From Vibrio maritimus (GTDB lineage: Bacteria > Pseudomonadota > Gammaproteobacteria > Enterobacterales > Vibrionaceae): 64,000 nucleotides of DNA. Position numbers and translations under genes: made by a program. The notes under the pieces were generated by a model that was not told the DNA's origin, searched no databases, and saw only the letters and a program-made list of their open reading frames with translations. The DNA is taken from the NCBI GenBank assembly GCA_003263775.1, contig JYJJ01000057.1, positions 62,001 to 126,000 of the forward strand, given 5' to 3'. Shown here piece by piece: positions 38,597 to 49,040 of the stretch (position 1 is its first letter; every line of letters starts with the position of its first letter).

Positions 38597-39997
38597 TTAG
38601 AAGTTCGCGCTACGAGGTGTACGTGGGAATGGGATCACGTCACGAACGTTGCCCATACCTGTTACGTAAGACACTAGACGCTCAAAACCAAGACCGAAGC
38701 CTGCGTGAGGTACTGTGCCGTAACGACGTAGGTCGCGGTACCAGTTCATGTGCTCTGGGTCGATGTTCATCGCGCGCATACGGTCATCTAGGATGTCTAG
38801 ACGCTCTTCACGCTGTGCACCACCGATGATTTCACCGATGCCCGGTGCTAGTACGTCCATCGCAGCTACTGTTTTACCGTCATCGTTCAAGCGCATGTAG
38901 AATGCCTTGATGTCTTTCGGGTAGTTCTTAACGATAACTGGCGCTTTGAAGTGCTCTTCCGCTAGGAAACGCTCGTGCTCAGAAGACATGTCGATACCCC
39001 ACTCAACAGGGAATTCGAACTCACGACCAGAGTCTAGAAGGATTTGGATTGCGTCAGTGTAGTCAACCTGTGCAAAGTCAGCATCTACGAACTGCTCTAG
39101 GCGAGTGATCGCTTGCTTGTCGATGCGTTGAGCAAAGAACTCAAGGTCATCACGGCGCTCTGCTAGTACCGCTTTAAACACGTACTTAAGCATGTCTTCA
39201 GCAAGCTTAGCCACGTCTTCTAGGTCTGCAAATGCCACTTCAGGTTCAACCATCCAGAACTCCGCTAGGTGGCGGCTGGTGTTTGAGTTTTCTGCTCGGA
39301 ACGTAGGACCAAAGGTGTAAACCTTGCTTAGTGCACATGCATAAGCTTCTGCGTTTAGCTGACCAGATACGGTTAGGAACGTTTCTTTACCAAAGAAGTC
39401 TTCGTTGAAGTCTACATCGCCTTTTTCAGTGCGAGGTAGGTTCTCAAGGTCTAGAGTAGACACGCGGAACATTTCGCCAGCGCCTTCAGCGTCAGACGCT
39501 GTGATAAGTGGTGCAGATGTCCAGAAGAAACCTTGCTCGTGGTAGAAACGGTGAATCGCTTGAGATAGACAGTTACGAACACGCGCAACCGCACCAATCA
39601 CGTTAGTACGCGGACGAAGGTGCGCTACTTCACGTAGGTACTCGATTGAGTGACGAGTCTTAGCCATTGGGTAAGTGTCTGCGTCTTCAACCCAGCCAAC
39701 CACTTTAACGTCAGTCGCTGCAAGCTCAAAATCTTGACCTTTTGCTGGAGATTCTACGATTTTGCCCGTAACTTCCACTGAACAACCAGTCGTCAGTTTT
39801 AGGACTTCTTCTTCGTAATTATTTAGATTATTTGGGACCACGGCCTGAATCGGGTCGAAACAAGAGCCGTCGTAGATGGCAAGGAAAGAGATTCCAGCTT
39901 TGGAATCACGACGCGAACGGATCCAGCCGCGAACAGTTACTTCACTGTCTACCGCTAGCTTACCGCTTAGTACGTCAGTTACAGGCGCGTAAGTCAT
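38597..39997 (-). CDS. asnS: Asparaginyl-tRNA synthetase
   Basis: Class II aminoacyl-tRNA synthetase that charges tRNA-Asn, 466 residues exactly as in E. coli. The N-terminal OB-fold reads [19 protein letters not shown]; motif 2 lies around [21 protein letters not shown] and motif 3 is [15 protein letters not shown] near the C-terminus. The ATG at 39997 matches the E. coli start; upstream in-frame Mets at 40015 and 40009 are alternatives, and the GGAGA ahead of the start is slightly far away. Intact frame, ends at a terminator. Confidence 0.96.
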   Translation of the reverse strand: MTYAPVTDVLSGKLAVDSEVTVRGWIRSRRDSKAGISFLAIYDGSCFDPIQAVVPNNLNNYEEEVLKLTTGCSVEVTGKIVESPAKGQDFELAATDVKVVGWVEDADTYPMAKTRHSIEYLREVAHLRPRTNVIGAVARVRNCLSQAIHRFYHEQGFFWTSAPLITASDAEGAGEMFRVSTLDLENLPRTEKGDVDFNEDFFGKETFLTVSGQLNAEAYACALSKVYTFGPTFRAENSNTSRHLAEFWMVEPEVAFADLEDVAKLAEDMLKYVFKAVLAERRDDLEFFAQRIDKQAITRLEQFVDADFAQVDYTDAIQILLDSGREFEFPVEWGIDMSSEHERFLAEEHFKAPVIVKNYPKDIKAFYMRLNDDGKTVAAMDVLAPGIGEIIGGAQREERLDILDDRMRAMNIDPEHMNWYRDLRRYGTVPHAGFGLGFERLVSYVTGMGNVRDVIPFPRTPRSANF

Positions 39998-40122
39998 GTT
40001 ATTAATCATCTCCATGGAGGTAACAATACAACCCAATGATATTTGACCAATAATTAGTCAACTCATTGGGTTGCTACTAAATTTCTTTTCAAAGGGACAT
40101 ATTACCTGTCAATTTTCACGGT

Positions 40123-41742
40123 TCAACCTTTATTGTGGTTATTAAGCATAAATTGATTAAGTAATGTCTCCAACTGATGAGAAAGCTGCTGTAAGTCCAT
40201 ACTGATTTGATGCGTTTGGGTTGCGCTGCTGGATGTTTCGTTGGCGTGCTCTGTGATGATGGCGGTTTTTTCACCGACGCTTTCACTGGTTTGGCGGTTG
40301 GCTTGGATCTGATCCTGCACTTGGCTAGCAAGCTCTGTCGTTGATTCAATTTGCGACACCACGGTCTGCATTTTGCGAGCGAGGGCCTGTACTTCATCTG
40401 CGCGCTGGTGAGCGGTGTCTGACACTTGATTGACCGCGTTGACAGAGAAACTGCTGCCTTGTTGGAACTTGGCGATAATAGTTTCAATATCGTTGGTCGC
40501 TTCGGTAGTTCGGCTAGCAAGGGAGCGAACTTCATCGGCGACAACGGCAAAGCCTCGACCTTGCTCACCCGCTCGTGCCGCTTCGATGGCAGCGTTGAGT
40601 GCTAATAGATTCGTTTGGTCAGCAATGCCTTTAATGGTGGATAGGATCGCGGAGACTTGTTCTGTCTGCTCATTGAGCTCAGAAATGTGCGTAGAGACTT
40701 GTGTGATGTCTTGAACTAAGGATTCAATATCATCACTGGCGTTTTTCGCTTCTACGCTACTTAGGCGAGTGAGTTCACAGGTTTCTTGCATTAATTGTGA
40801 GGCGCGCTGTGTTGCTTCGCTGACTGTTGCCTGTTGCTCTTTCAGCATCTGCATGTTGGCTTCTACCGCAGCAGTCTCGTTAAGCTGGCGCTTGGCAGTA
40901 GACTCATTATTTTGCGCGATGTCAGTAAGTTTGTCGGCATTGCCACTGACGGTTTGAGCGGTCGACTGCACTTTGACTAGGCTATGTGAGACAGTATCTA
41001 GGAAGTCGTTGATATCATTAGTCAGATCGCCAACTTCATCGTTTTGTTTACCATCTAAACGAATAGAGAGATCTTTGCTTCCACTTACTCGAGTCATAAA
41101 TTTCGATGTGGTCTGCACTGGACCTACGATAAAGCGTCGCGCAATGAAAATGGTCGCGAGATATCCGATAAATGCGATCGCAGCCATAATGGCGACGGCA
41201 ATCGCAGTGCGCTTGTTGATCATGCTGTTTACATGACTGAGATTATACTCAATTCGAATTGCGCCCAGTACTTCACCTTCTTGCGACATATGGCAAGCAA
41301 TGCAGTTGGTACCCCGATAGTTCTCGCTGGCTTTCATTGGCAATGCAACGACGAGGCCTTGCCCCCATTCTGCCTTAAACGGCTCCAGCACGATTTCTCC
41401 GAGTAGGGCACGTTTATCGATATCATCAAGTGCAACTTGATTGTCTAAACCTGGGCCGTAGAGTTTGCTCACCGCATCACCACGAAGCACTCGGACATTC
41501 TCGATATTCTCTTGGGCGAGAGCTTTACCACGGAGCGTCTCTTTTTGCGCCATGGTGCCAGTGAGCATCATCATATTCAAACTATCGAAGTAGTTGCTAG
41601 CTTTATCTTCCAGCTGTTCGCTAAGGACAGAATATATAAGATCACGCTGTTGGTTGTATTGATAAGTGGTTGAAATGACAACAATGGTGCCAAAAACCAA
41701 GATAAGTGCGAGTAGGAGTTTATTTGTTATAGTGAGTCGCAT
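40123..41742 (-). CDS. Methyl-accepting chemotaxis protein with periplasmic c-type haem motif
   Basis: A 539-residue chemoreceptor. TM1 is about residues 8-26; the periplasmic part (about 27-175) carries C147-I-A-C150-H151, the CXXCH motif for covalent haem c attachment, in a context ([11 protein letters not shown]) like Tll0287/DUF3365-type haem sensors. TM2 is about 178-200, then HAMP and a signalling domain with the tip [20 protein letters not shown]. It should report redox state or a haem ligand to the chemotaxis machinery. The frame is intact. Divergent from the glycosylation cluster. Confidence 0.92.
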   Translation of the reverse strand: MRLTITNKLLLALILVFGTIVVISTTYQYNQQRDLIYSVLSEQLEDKASNYFDSLNMMMLTGTMAQKETLRGKALAQENIENVRVLRGDAVSKLYGPGLDNQVALDDIDKRALLGEIVLEPFKAEWGQGLVVALPMKASENYRGTNCIACHMSQEGEVLGAIRIEYNLSHVNSMINKRTAIAVAIMAAIAFIGYLATIFIARRFIVGPVQTTSKFMTRVSGSKDLSIRLDGKQNDEVGDLTNDINDFLDTVSHSLVKVQSTAQTVSGNADKLTDIAQNNESTAKRQLNETAAVEANMQMLKEQQATVSEATQRASQLMQETCELTRLSSVEAKNASDDIESLVQDITQVSTHISELNEQTEQVSAILSTIKGIADQTNLLALNAAIEAARAGEQGRGFAVVADEVRSLASRTTEATNDIETIIAKFQQGSSFSVNAVNQVSDTAHQRADEVQALARKMQTVVSQIESTTELASQVQDQIQANRQTSESVGEKTAIITEHANETSSSATQTHQISMDLQQLSHQLETLLNQFMLNNHNKG

Positions 41743-42045
41743 AATTATATTGTTAATTGTATGGGCTGACAGGGTGAATATTAAGTTAATGAATGAGTGT
41801 CGGGGAAGTGATTTTGTGGCAAAAACCTCGCAAAGCTCATGGTTTTTTGTGCAAACTGAACCAATTATGAGAAATCATCCAAACTGGATAAAAGCTTTTT
41901 ATCACCAAGTTATAACAAGAGTGAATCGTCGCGAGTGGATTATAAGATGGTCACGGAAACTTAATCAGTTCCTGACCCTCTATTGACAGAGCGATAGTGG
42001 GCAAAGAGTAAAACCAATAACATATGTAACCAAATGTTATTGAGC

Positions 42046-42633
42046 ATGTCTGCACAACGTTTTGATCTTAAAGAAGACACCAACCTAAAGGTGTCGAGTA
42101 AAGGCGTTTATCGTTTAGCGATATTCCTCTTTCTTGCACTATTATCGATGTACTATTTGTGGGTCCTATATTTAGCCGCGCACCCGCAAGTCAATACTGC
42201 CTATCGCACCTATTACATTGATAAACAAACACTCTATTGGGCAAAGGACAATACGCATGTCTTTTGGCCAGACTCTGGTGTCATTGACACCTTAGAAAAC
42301 CAACCATATTTAAGCCGACAGGGATGGGCCGCGAAACCTGACCAGCACGGCAGAGAGTTAGTACACGACGGAAGTGTATTTTTTAATTTAGCAGTTGCAC
42401 CAGCTCATTCCATTCGCGTGAAGTTATCATTGACGCATTCTATTACCGAGCCAGTGTATGTCTCCCTCGATGGTCACAAGCAAGTGAAGTTGCAGCAGCA
42501 TGACCTCAATGTGTTGGAAGCCACGCTTCCTGCATCGCAATACTCTCAAGATGTTTCACTACATCAAATACAGTTAGAGACCCCCGCAAGCCTTAACGTC
42601 AATCAAATTTCGATAACCGAGGTAGCTCAATGA
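42046..42633 (+). CDS. Single-pass membrane protein of the glycosylation cluster
   Basis: About 195 residues: a short cytosolic N-terminus, one membrane helix (YRLAIFLFLALLSMYYLWVLYLA, shown here as its position, residues about 24-46) and a periplasmic beta-rich domain. No known family recognised. Its stop overlaps the ATG of the glycosyltransferase by four bases (ATGA), so the two are translationally coupled and probably work together. Start uncertain: ATG at 42034 or 42046; I prefer MSAQRFDL at 42046. Role inferred from context only. Confidence 0.75.
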   Translation: MSAQRFDLKEDTNLKVSSKGVYRLAIFLFLALLSMYYLWVLYLAAHPQVNTAYRTYYIDKQTLYWAKDNTHVFWPDSGVIDTLENQPYLSRQGWAAKPDQHGRELVHDGSVFFNLAVAPAHSIRVKLSLTHSITEPVYVSLDGHKQVKLQQHDLNVLEATLPASQYSQDVSLHQIQLETPASLNVNQISITEVAQ

Positions 42634-43622
42634 AAAATATAAATAACTATACGTTGTCGATTTTGGTTCCTGTCTATAACGAGCGAGAGTCGATATTGCC
42701 CTTTATGGATGCGTTAGATACGAGCCTTCATTCAATTAAAGATAAGTTAGATATTGTCTTTGTTAATGATGGCAGTAGTGATGATACGAAACGAATTATC
42801 GAGTCCGTTATCGAGGTTGATTCTCGAGTGAGCTTAGTCAATCTGGCCAGAAACTTTGGTAAAGAGTCTGCAATGACAGCAGGGCTGGATCATGTTCAAG
42901 GTGATGCGTGTGTGATCATGGATGTGGACCTACAAGACCCACCCGAACTTATTCTTAAGTTTCTTGAACTTTGGCAGACAGGTGACTGGGATACCGTGTA
43001 TGGCGTAAGAGTGGATCGCTCCAAAGATACTTGGGTAAAGCGCATCACTGCTGGTGGCTTTTATCGCTTTTTTAACTGGATCGCTGCTGAAACTAAGATC
43101 CCAGAAAATGCAGGGGATTTTCGTCTTATCGATAGAACGGTCATTGATGCTATTCGTCAGCTTCCTGAGCGTAATCGTTTCATGAAAGGCCTATTAGCAT
43201 GGACGGCATTTCATTCGACAGGGGTTGAATTTGAGCGGCCGGAGCGTGCAGTGGGTGAAACTAAGTTCAATTACTGGAAGCTATGGAATTTTGCCGTAGA
43301 CGGTATTTTTAGTTTTACCGCGTGGCCTTTGCGCATTTGGGGTTTTGTTGGCTGCGGTATATCGGGTCTAGCGTTTCTTTTCATGTTGAAGATTATCATC
43401 GGGGCGACGTTCTTTGGTGTTAAGACTCCCGGCTACGCATCGACGATAAGCGTGGTGTTGTTTTTGGGAGGAATACAGCTTATTTCGCTTGGTGTAATCG
43501 GCGGGTATGTCAGCAGAATATATAGAGAAATTAAACAGCGCCCTATCTATCTCATAGAAGGTGTATATGGAAGATACCAATCAGTTTCCCAACCACAGCA
43601 CACAATCTCTAAGGCAGGCTAA
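42630..43622 (+). CDS. Polyprenyl-phosphate glycosyltransferase, GT2 (GtrB/DPM1-like)
   Basis: A 330-residue GT2 enzyme. The catalytic domain starts LSILVPVYNERESI, with FVNDGSSDDT and the metal-binding VIMDVDLQDPPE (D-x-D). Two C-terminal membrane helices (about residues 232-258 and 268-290) are typical of GtrB-like enzymes that load a sugar from a nucleotide donor onto undecaprenyl phosphate. Middle gene of three: it overlaps the upstream gene and lies four bases before the membrane glycosyltransferase. No GtrA-type flippase is seen nearby. Confidence 0.92.
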   Translation: MKNINNYTLSILVPVYNERESILPFMDALDTSLHSIKDKLDIVFVNDGSSDDTKRIIESVIEVDSRVSLVNLARNFGKESAMTAGLDHVQGDACVIMDVDLQDPPELILKFLELWQTGDWDTVYGVRVDRSKDTWVKRITAGGFYRFFNWIAAETKIPENAGDFRLIDRTVIDAIRQLPERNRFMKGLLAWTAFHSTGVEFERPERAVGETKFNYWKLWNFAVDGIFSFTAWPLRIWGFVGCGISGLAFLFMLKIIIGATFFGVKTPGYASTISVVLFLGGIQLISLGVIGGYVSRIYREIKQRPIYLIEGVYGRYQSVSQPQHTISKAG

Positions 43623-43626
43623 TAAG

Positions 43627-44760
43627 ATGGAAAACAATAAACCTAGCCTTGCGATCAGCAAGCAGCAGTGGATGCTGATTATTGTAGCGGTATTAGTCAG
43701 CCGAGTCGCGTTATATGGAACGGGGTTGATTGGTACCCACGCATATAATCCAGAGACGGTCGCTAATCTTGATCTATGGAAGCAAATCTGTCGTTTTGAT
43801 TGTATGTGGTTTCAGCGTATCGCAGACGATGGCTACGCGTTAGCGCCTACTTACATGAAAGGAGGCAATGCCGCCAACTGGGCATTTTTGCCTGTCTCTC
43901 CCTATTTAGGAAAATGGATGTCTTGGCTGGTGGGAGATACCAACTTAGCGTTGATCTTAGTTTCAAATCTAACGTTTGTATTTAGCATTGTCGTCTTTCT
44001 AAAGGCGCTTAAACAGCTTTCTATTCGCGAAGAGATGCAAGAAGTCGCTATTTGGCTTATGTGCTTCTCGCCATATGGGGTATACGCTCTTTCTGGATAT
44101 TCAGAGCCACTTTATATCACTCTGATAAGTGGAGTGTTTATCGCGTGTTACCGCCAAAATTGGTGGTTAGTGGGATTGTTAGGTCTTGTTGCGGCAATCA
44201 CTCGTAATTTAGGTGTGATGTTAGTGTTTTCAGTGCTGATATTCGGTGTGCAAGCGTATGGAGTAAGTAGCTTCTACCGACTAAAAGATAACGCACTGTC
44301 GGTCATCGGAGCTATCTGGCTCATCCCCCTAGGCTTCTTTACCTATATGATGTATTTGCACTTCCATATGGGAGATGCGCTCGCATTTGGCCATATTCAG
44401 ATCGCGTGGGGTAGGGTAGTGAGCAACCCTATTGAGTGGTTAGTTTATGGCGTGGAAACAGGCGGTGCGAAACTTTATCTAGTCATTGTATCGCTGATGG
44501 GGTTTGCTCTAAACGGATATCTATTTGCTAAAAAGCGATACGCGGAAGCCGTATTCATGCTTATTAACCTGTTAATTCCCCTCTCTTCGGGGGTTAATGC
44601 AATGCCTAGATACATCTTCGGCTTGTATCCTACATACCTTGCGATAATTCTGTTGCTGGACAACTACCCTAAAAGCCGAATGCCAACATTACTGGCAGGA
44701 GCCACGCTCTCAACCTTCTTCGCGATAGGGTTCTATTCAAACGTATTTTTCACTGTTTAG
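43627..44760 (+). CDS. Multi-pass membrane glycosyltransferase, PIG-V/mannosyltransferase-like
   Basis: A 377-residue protein with about eight to ten membrane helices. The first periplasmic loop carries the acidic and aromatic pattern CRFDCMWFQRIADDGY, which resembles the D-x-x-W/Y-Y loop of GT-C enzymes such as GPI mannosyltransferase PIG-V. Such enzymes take sugar from a polyprenyl-phosphate donor, which the GT2 neighbour would make. Acceptor unknown. I start at the ATG at 43627 (MENNKPSL), four bases after the GT2 stop; a longer frame overlaps that gene. Ends at a strong terminator. Confidence 0.82.
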   Translation: MENNKPSLAISKQQWMLIIVAVLVSRVALYGTGLIGTHAYNPETVANLDLWKQICRFDCMWFQRIADDGYALAPTYMKGGNAANWAFLPVSPYLGKWMSWLVGDTNLALILVSNLTFVFSIVVFLKALKQLSIREEMQEVAIWLMCFSPYGVYALSGYSEPLYITLISGVFIACYRQNWWLVGLLGLVAAITRNLGVMLVFSVLIFGVQAYGVSSFYRLKDNALSVIGAIWLIPLGFFTYMMYLHFHMGDALAFGHIQIAWGRVVSNPIEWLVYGVETGGAKLYLVIVSLMGFALNGYLFAKKRYAEAVFMLINLLIPLSSGVNAMPRYIFGLYPTYLAIILLLDNYPKSRMPTLLAGATLSTFFAIGFYSNVFFTV

Positions 44761-44781
44761 AAAACACAAAGGGTAGAAAAC

Positions 44782-44810
44782 AAAAAACCGAAGCCAAGGC
44801 TTCGGTTTTT
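44782..44810. terminator. Bidirectional terminator
   Basis: AAAAACCGAAGCC-AA-GGCTTCGGTTTTT between the glycosylation cluster (plus) and sdaA (minus). Confidence 0.9.
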
Positions 44811-44830
44811 AATATGCGTGCTAATGAAAA

Positions 44831-46192
44831 TTAGCACACGACCTTGATTGCCAAACCACCTTGAGACGTCTCACGGTACTTAGCGTTCATGTCTTTGCCC
44901 GTCTCTAGCATGGTTTCAATCACTTTATCGAGTGAAACACGTGGAGCCGATGCGCGGCGAAGAGCCATACGTGTCGAGTTAATTGCTTTTACAGCAGCAA
45001 TGCCGTTGCGTTCGATGCATGGTACTTGTACCTGACCAGCAACTGGGTCACACGTCAAGCCCAGGTTATGTTCCATTGCGATTTCAGCTGCCATACAAAC
45101 TTGCTCTGGGCTGCCACCCATGAGCTCAGCAAGACCTGCAGCGGCCATTGAACACGCTACGCCAACTTCACCTTGACAACCTACTTCCGCACCAGAGATA
45201 GATGCATTTTGCTTGTACAGACCGCCGATTGCGCCAGAGGCTGCAAAGAAGCGGATGTAATCTTTCTCTGTGACGGTTTGAATGAACTTGTCATAGTAAG
45301 CCAGAACCGCTGGAATAATACCGCATGCACCGTTCGTTGGTGCTGTAACCACGCGGCCGCCAGCTGCGTTCTCTTCGTTTACCGCAAACGCAAACATGTT
45401 AACCCAGTCAACAACTGACATTGGATCCGTTGTGGTTTTTTCTGATGTGATTAATTGCTGACGAAGTGCTGCAGCACGGCGTGGAACGCGTAGAGGACCT
45501 GGCAGAATACCTTCTGTATTCATACCACGTTCCATACACTCACGCATGGTACGCCAGATGTTCGCAAAGTAAGTGCGCGTCTCTTCATCAGAATGAACCG
45601 CGTGCTCATTTGCCATTACGAGTGTGCTAATAGAAAGACCGTTGTCTTTACATAGGTTAACAAGCTCTTCCGCAGAGTTGAACTCATAAGGTGCTTTGAG
45701 AGCAGAGACTTCTTCTTTGCCAAAGTTTTCCTCGTCAACGATGAAACCACCGCCAATCGAGTAGTAAGTTTTTGAGTAAGCAAGCTCTTCATCGATCCAC
45801 GCGTGGATCTGCATACCGTTTTCGTGCAGCTCTAGGTTGGTTGAATGAAAGTTCATTCCGCCTTCACGAGGGAAGGAAACCGTATGGCAATGCATACCAA
45901 CCGGAAGACGTTCTGTCTCTTCTACGCGAGCAATAAACCCTGGGATAGAGTCGATGTCGACTTTTTCTGGCGAGTTACCCGCCAAACCCATGATGATAGC
46001 GATATCTGTGTGGTGACCTTTCCCTGTCAGTGATAGTGATCCATAAACATCTACAGTGATCTTAGTGATGTCTCTTAGCTTGCCCATAGTGCGTAGGTCA
46101 TCGATGAACTCTTTACCGGCTTTCATCGGACCGACGGTGTGTGAGCTTGAAGGACCAACACCAATTTTGTAGATATCAAAAACACTGATCAT
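44831..46192 (-). CDS. sdaA: L-serine ammonia-lyase (iron-sulfur)
   Basis: A 453-residue enzyme (E. coli SdaA 454) that deaminates L-serine to pyruvate using a 4Fe-4S cluster. The N-terminus [22 protein letters not shown] is the family hallmark. Cluster cysteines are plausibly those in [20 protein letters not shown] and LTCDPV, in the C-terminal half. The ATG has an AGAGGC site eight bases upstream. It follows the serine transporter gene sdaC, separated by 104 bases containing a hairpin that could lower sdaA expression. Confidence 0.95.
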   Translation of the reverse strand: MISVFDIYKIGVGPSSSHTVGPMKAGKEFIDDLRTMGKLRDITKITVDVYGSLSLTGKGHHTDIAIIMGLAGNSPEKVDIDSIPGFIARVEETERLPVGMHCHTVSFPREGGMNFHSTNLELHENGMQIHAWIDEELAYSKTYYSIGGGFIVDEENFGKEEVSALKAPYEFNSAEELVNLCKDNGLSISTLVMANEHAVHSDEETRTYFANIWRTMRECMERGMNTEGILPGPLRVPRRAAALRQQLITSEKTTTDPMSVVDWVNMFAFAVNEENAAGGRVVTAPTNGACGIIPAVLAYYDKFIQTVTEKDYIRFFAASGAIGGLYKQNASISGAEVGCQGEVGVACSMAAAGLAELMGGSPEQVCMAAEIAMEHNLGLTCDPVAGQVQVPCIERNGIAAVKAINSTRMALRRASAPRVSLDKVIETMLETGKDMNAKYRETSQGGLAIKVVC

Positions 46193-46210
46193 ACTGATTT
46201 GCCTCTAGAA

Positions 46211-46236
46211 AAGCCCCTATACAAGGTAGGGGCTCA
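46211..46236 (-). terminator. Intercistronic hairpin between sdaC and sdaA
   Basis: On the minus strand AGCCCCTA-CCTTGTA-TAGGGGCTTTTC. A short T run makes it a weak terminator or attenuator. Confidence 0.6.
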
Positions 46237-46296
46237 AATTATCGTTATTGTGTATCGAGATACGGTTTAATCGAGATGTTCAATTGACAGCGTCAA

Positions 46297-47547
46297 TTAA
46301 AAAGCGCCGTAGATTACAGAAGTAATCGCCGCAACACCACAAATTGCTGTAAAGATTTGTACAGGTGCTGAAGTTTTGAACTTCGCCATCGCTGGCACTT
46401 TCTTCATTGCGTATACAGGCATCAGGAACAGGATAGCTGCAATCATTGGAGCGCCCATGGTTTCAATCATGCCAAGGATGCTTGGGTTGATGATAGCGAC
46501 GATCCAAGTTGTTACTACGATGAACACTAAAGACGCTTTCTCAATTTTACCGATTGGCGCTTTAGAGCGAGACTTACCAAGACCTACTAGACCTTCGTGA
46601 GCACCAAGGAAGTGACCAAAGTAGCTAGAAGTAATCGCTGCGAAAGCAACAACAGGGCCTAGGATAGAGATAAGTGGCGACTCGTGAACGTTAGCAAGGT
46701 AAGACAATACAGAGATGTTTTGTTCTTGTGCGATGGATAGCTGCTCTGGAGATAGAGATAGCACTACAGAGAATACGAAGAACATAACAAAGCCCATCAA
46801 CATCATCGCTGCACCGCCAGTGATCATGTCTGTTTTCTTTACAGCGTCGTCACCGTACACGCGACGTTGCTCTTTAGAGAACTGAGAAATGATTGGGCTG
46901 TGGTTGAATGAGAATACGATGATCGGGATAGCTAGCCAGATAACTGAAGGCATTGAACCCCAGTCAGGGCTTACGCTCATCATTGATGTGTTCCAGTCTG
47001 GAATTAGGTAAACAGACAGAGCTAGAAGGATGAATACCAATGGGTAAACCATTGCAGACGTCGCTTTAAGCATTAGCTCTTTGCCGAATACAACGCCACA
47101 TGTCATTGCAGCGATTAGACAGCCAGATAGCAACCAGCGTGGGATAGACTCCATGCCCATCTGGTTTACTAGGAACGAATCTACTGTGTTTGTGATACCA
47201 ACACCGTAGATTAGAACAATCGGGTAAATGGCGAAGAAGTAAGCGAAAGTAATAAGGTTTGCACCTGTTTTACCAAAGTGTTCTTCAACGGTGTCAGTGA
47301 TATCTGCGTCTGGGTTTTTAGCAGAAAGTACGAAACGCGCTAAGCTCTTGTGCGCGAACCATGTCATTGGTGCTGCAATTAGGGCTAGGATTACTAATGG
47401 CCAGAAGCCGCCAGCACCCGCTTTAATAGGAAGGAAAAGTACGCCAGCACCAACGGCTGTACCGAAAAGAGAAAGTGCCCACGTGAAATCTTTGTAGGTC
47501 CACTTAGACGTAGCGCGGCTCGCTGCCGCAGTAGTTGTGGTAGTCAT
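46297..47547 (-). CDS. sdaC: Serine transporter, HAAAP family (SdaC type)
   Basis: A 416-residue inner-membrane amino acid:proton symporter with about eleven hydrophobic segments. The N-terminus has SLFGTAVGAGVLFLPIKAG, the substrate-binding first helix of the hydroxy/aromatic amino acid permease family; a Thr-rich leader (MTTTTTAAAS) precedes it. Position directly upstream of sdaA makes serine the probable substrate. Intact frame. Confidence 0.92.
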   Translation of the reverse strand: MTTTTTAAASRATSKWTYKDFTWALSLFGTAVGAGVLFLPIKAGAGGFWPLVILALIAAPMTWFAHKSLARFVLSAKNPDADITDTVEEHFGKTGANLITFAYFFAIYPIVLIYGVGITNTVDSFLVNQMGMESIPRWLLSGCLIAAMTCGVVFGKELMLKATSAMVYPLVFILLALSVYLIPDWNTSMMSVSPDWGSMPSVIWLAIPIIVFSFNHSPIISQFSKEQRRVYGDDAVKKTDMITGGAAMMLMGFVMFFVFSVVLSLSPEQLSIAQEQNISVLSYLANVHESPLISILGPVVAFAAITSSYFGHFLGAHEGLVGLGKSRSKAPIGKIEKASLVFIVVTTWIVAIINPSILGMIETMGAPMIAAILFLMPVYAMKKVPAMAKFKTSAPVQIFTAICGVAAITSVIYGAF

Positions 47548-47772
47548 AGTTAATACTCATTTTTTGGGAACAGGAAATAAGTCGGGCGCAATATTGCACG
47601 TAAATTGCAGCCAAAAACTAGATCTAGGTCATGGTTTGCGTTGGCTTATTCATTGGGGCTATATTTTGCAGGTTTAGTCACGTTTTTTTCGTGCTACTGA
47701 TTAGGTGGTTTGATAGTTGGTATTAGTAAAACTAATGCTTATTTAGGCAAACGATTGGCTTTTTACTTTTAT

Positions 47773-48366
47773 TTAACTTAGCAAAAGTTGAGTCTGTAGG
47801 TTTTCGATGATCTGTGCTGTAACACCCCAAATAAAGTGTTCTTTATAAGGAATAGACAAAACGCGGTGATGCTGACCGCGAATTTGAAAGCCTACAGCAG
47901 AAAGGTTGGTTGGGGAGGCAAGAAACTCCAACGGTACCTCGAATAGGTAGTCAACTTCGTTGGTGTCAATTTTAGGTTGGTATTTAGGCTCAACAAACGC
48001 AAGTACCGGTGTCACGTTGAACGCCGTAACGGTGACGAGCTTGGGAAGATAGCCAATCACGGAAATATGATGACTACCTATCCCTATCTCTTCTTCTGTC
48101 TCTCGAAGTGCTGTAATGGTAGGGCTTTGGTCACTAGGTTCTACCTTCCCACCCGGAAAGCTAATCTGCCCTGGGTGGTGTTTTAAATGACTGGCACGTT
48201 TGGTAAGGATAACGTGAAGCTTGGCTTCACGTTCGACGAGTCCTATTAATACACTGGCTTCACGCAAAGAGCCTTTATCAATATTGGCGGTTCGTAGTTT
48301 AGTCTCTTTATGGTAGTCCTCGGTTTGTTGAAGTTGAAAGCGCGATAAGAACTCAGATTTAGTCAT
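47773..48366 (-). CDS. nudL: Nudix CoA pyrophosphatase
   Basis: A 197-residue Nudix hydrolase. The Nudix box (G-x5-E-x7-REUxEExGU) is visible as GGKVEPSDQSPTITALRE then TEEEIGI, and the CoA-specific segment LTKRASHLKHHPGQISFPGG precedes it, which identifies the YeaB/NudL group that cleaves CoA. I start at the ATG at 48366; a TTG five codons upstream would abut the Hpt gene. In E. coli nudL lies between pabB and sdaA. Here the Hpt gene lies directly upstream on the same strand. Confidence 0.9.
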   Translation of the reverse strand: MTKSEFLSRFQLQQTEDYHKETKLRTANIDKGSLREASVLIGLVEREAKLHVILTKRASHLKHHPGQISFPGGKVEPSDQSPTITALRETEEEIGIGSHHISVIGYLPKLVTVTAFNVTPVLAFVEPKYQPKIDTNEVDYLFEVPLEFLASPTNLSAVGFQIRGQHHRVLSIPYKEHFIWGVTAQIIENLQTQLLLS

Positions 48367-48381
48367 ACTACTAGTCGCCAA

Positions 48382-48717
48382 CTACACCATTGATGCCAAG
48401 TATTCGTTGATTTGATTTTTGATGACTTCTAACTCTTGAATCACGAAATGAATATCCGTCAATTGCGGTGCATCGCCACTGCGAGTCGCAGTTTCTATCG
48501 CTTCTAACTTGTCGACGGCTTTGGTTTCGCCAAAGCTTGCGAGAATACCTTTTAAAGAGTGGGCAGTGATAAACAGTTCGCTCCAGTTTTGCTCGTTATA
48601 AAGTGATTGTATTTTGTCTGCACCGTTTTCATGTTCTTCCATGAATGCCATAAATACGGCTGCGATGATGTCCTCGTCATTGTCCATATAGCTGCGAAGT
48701 ACGTCGAAATCTATCAT
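48382..48717 (-). CDS. Stand-alone Hpt phosphotransfer protein
   Basis: A 111-residue histidine phosphotransfer protein. The phosphorylation site is TAHSLKGILASFG (His at about residue 53), in the usual four-helix bundle. It is not LuxU-like in sequence detail. The ATG has an AGCAGG site nearby. It lies fifteen bases upstream of nudL on the same strand and opposite the sigma-factor gene. A free Hpt needs a hybrid kinase; the one at 54713-56419 in the same block is a candidate partner, though LuxU is the reported partner of its relatives. Confidence 0.88.
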   Translation of the reverse strand: MIDFDVLRSYMDNDEDIIAAVFMAFMEEHENGADKIQSLYNEQNWSELFITAHSLKGILASFGETKAVDKLEAIETATRSGDAPQLTDIHFVIQELEVIKNQINEYLASMV

Positions 48718-49040
48718 CCTGCTGTCCTTTTATGCTGTTTATCGTTTTTCCTGACCGAGTTTGTTTCATTTCAGTCACAAACTCAGTTACTTAACAACAA
48801 TAGTATAGTTTATAAGAAATGAAAAACTGCCCATCATGAAGATCTAAACTTGATCTTTGTAATCGCTGTCCATCTACGACTTTGGTACTAATTCGATCAT
48901 TAATTAGCTAAACAGTATGAAGTAAATTTTGATGCATAGCATAAAGGCGACTACTCTTGATCATGCGACGCACCTCAAAGGATCAAAACTAATAATTATC
49001 TATAGAGTTGGCGAGGTTGCAGACAGATATGGAGATTGCC
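48718..49040. other. 323-bp divergent control region (Hpt / sigma factor)
   Basis: AT-rich, no gene of credible size. Promoters of both flanking genes must lie here. I looked for a LuxR-type dyad because relatives of this sigma factor are quorum-regulated and found only partial AT-rich matches around 48988-49005. Confidence 0.5.

Noticed and set aside
40116..40568. 150-codon minus-strand frame
   Set aside because: Same-strand alternate frame of the haem chemoreceptor; low-complexity Ser/Lys/Pro.
41666..41986. 106-codon plus-strand frame upstream of the glycosylation cluster
   Set aside because: Starts antisense inside the chemoreceptor gene and has no good start signal or family features.
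48988..49005. LuxR-type quorum-sensing operator before the sigma factor
   Set aside because: Only an AT-rich partial match without clear dyad symmetry.
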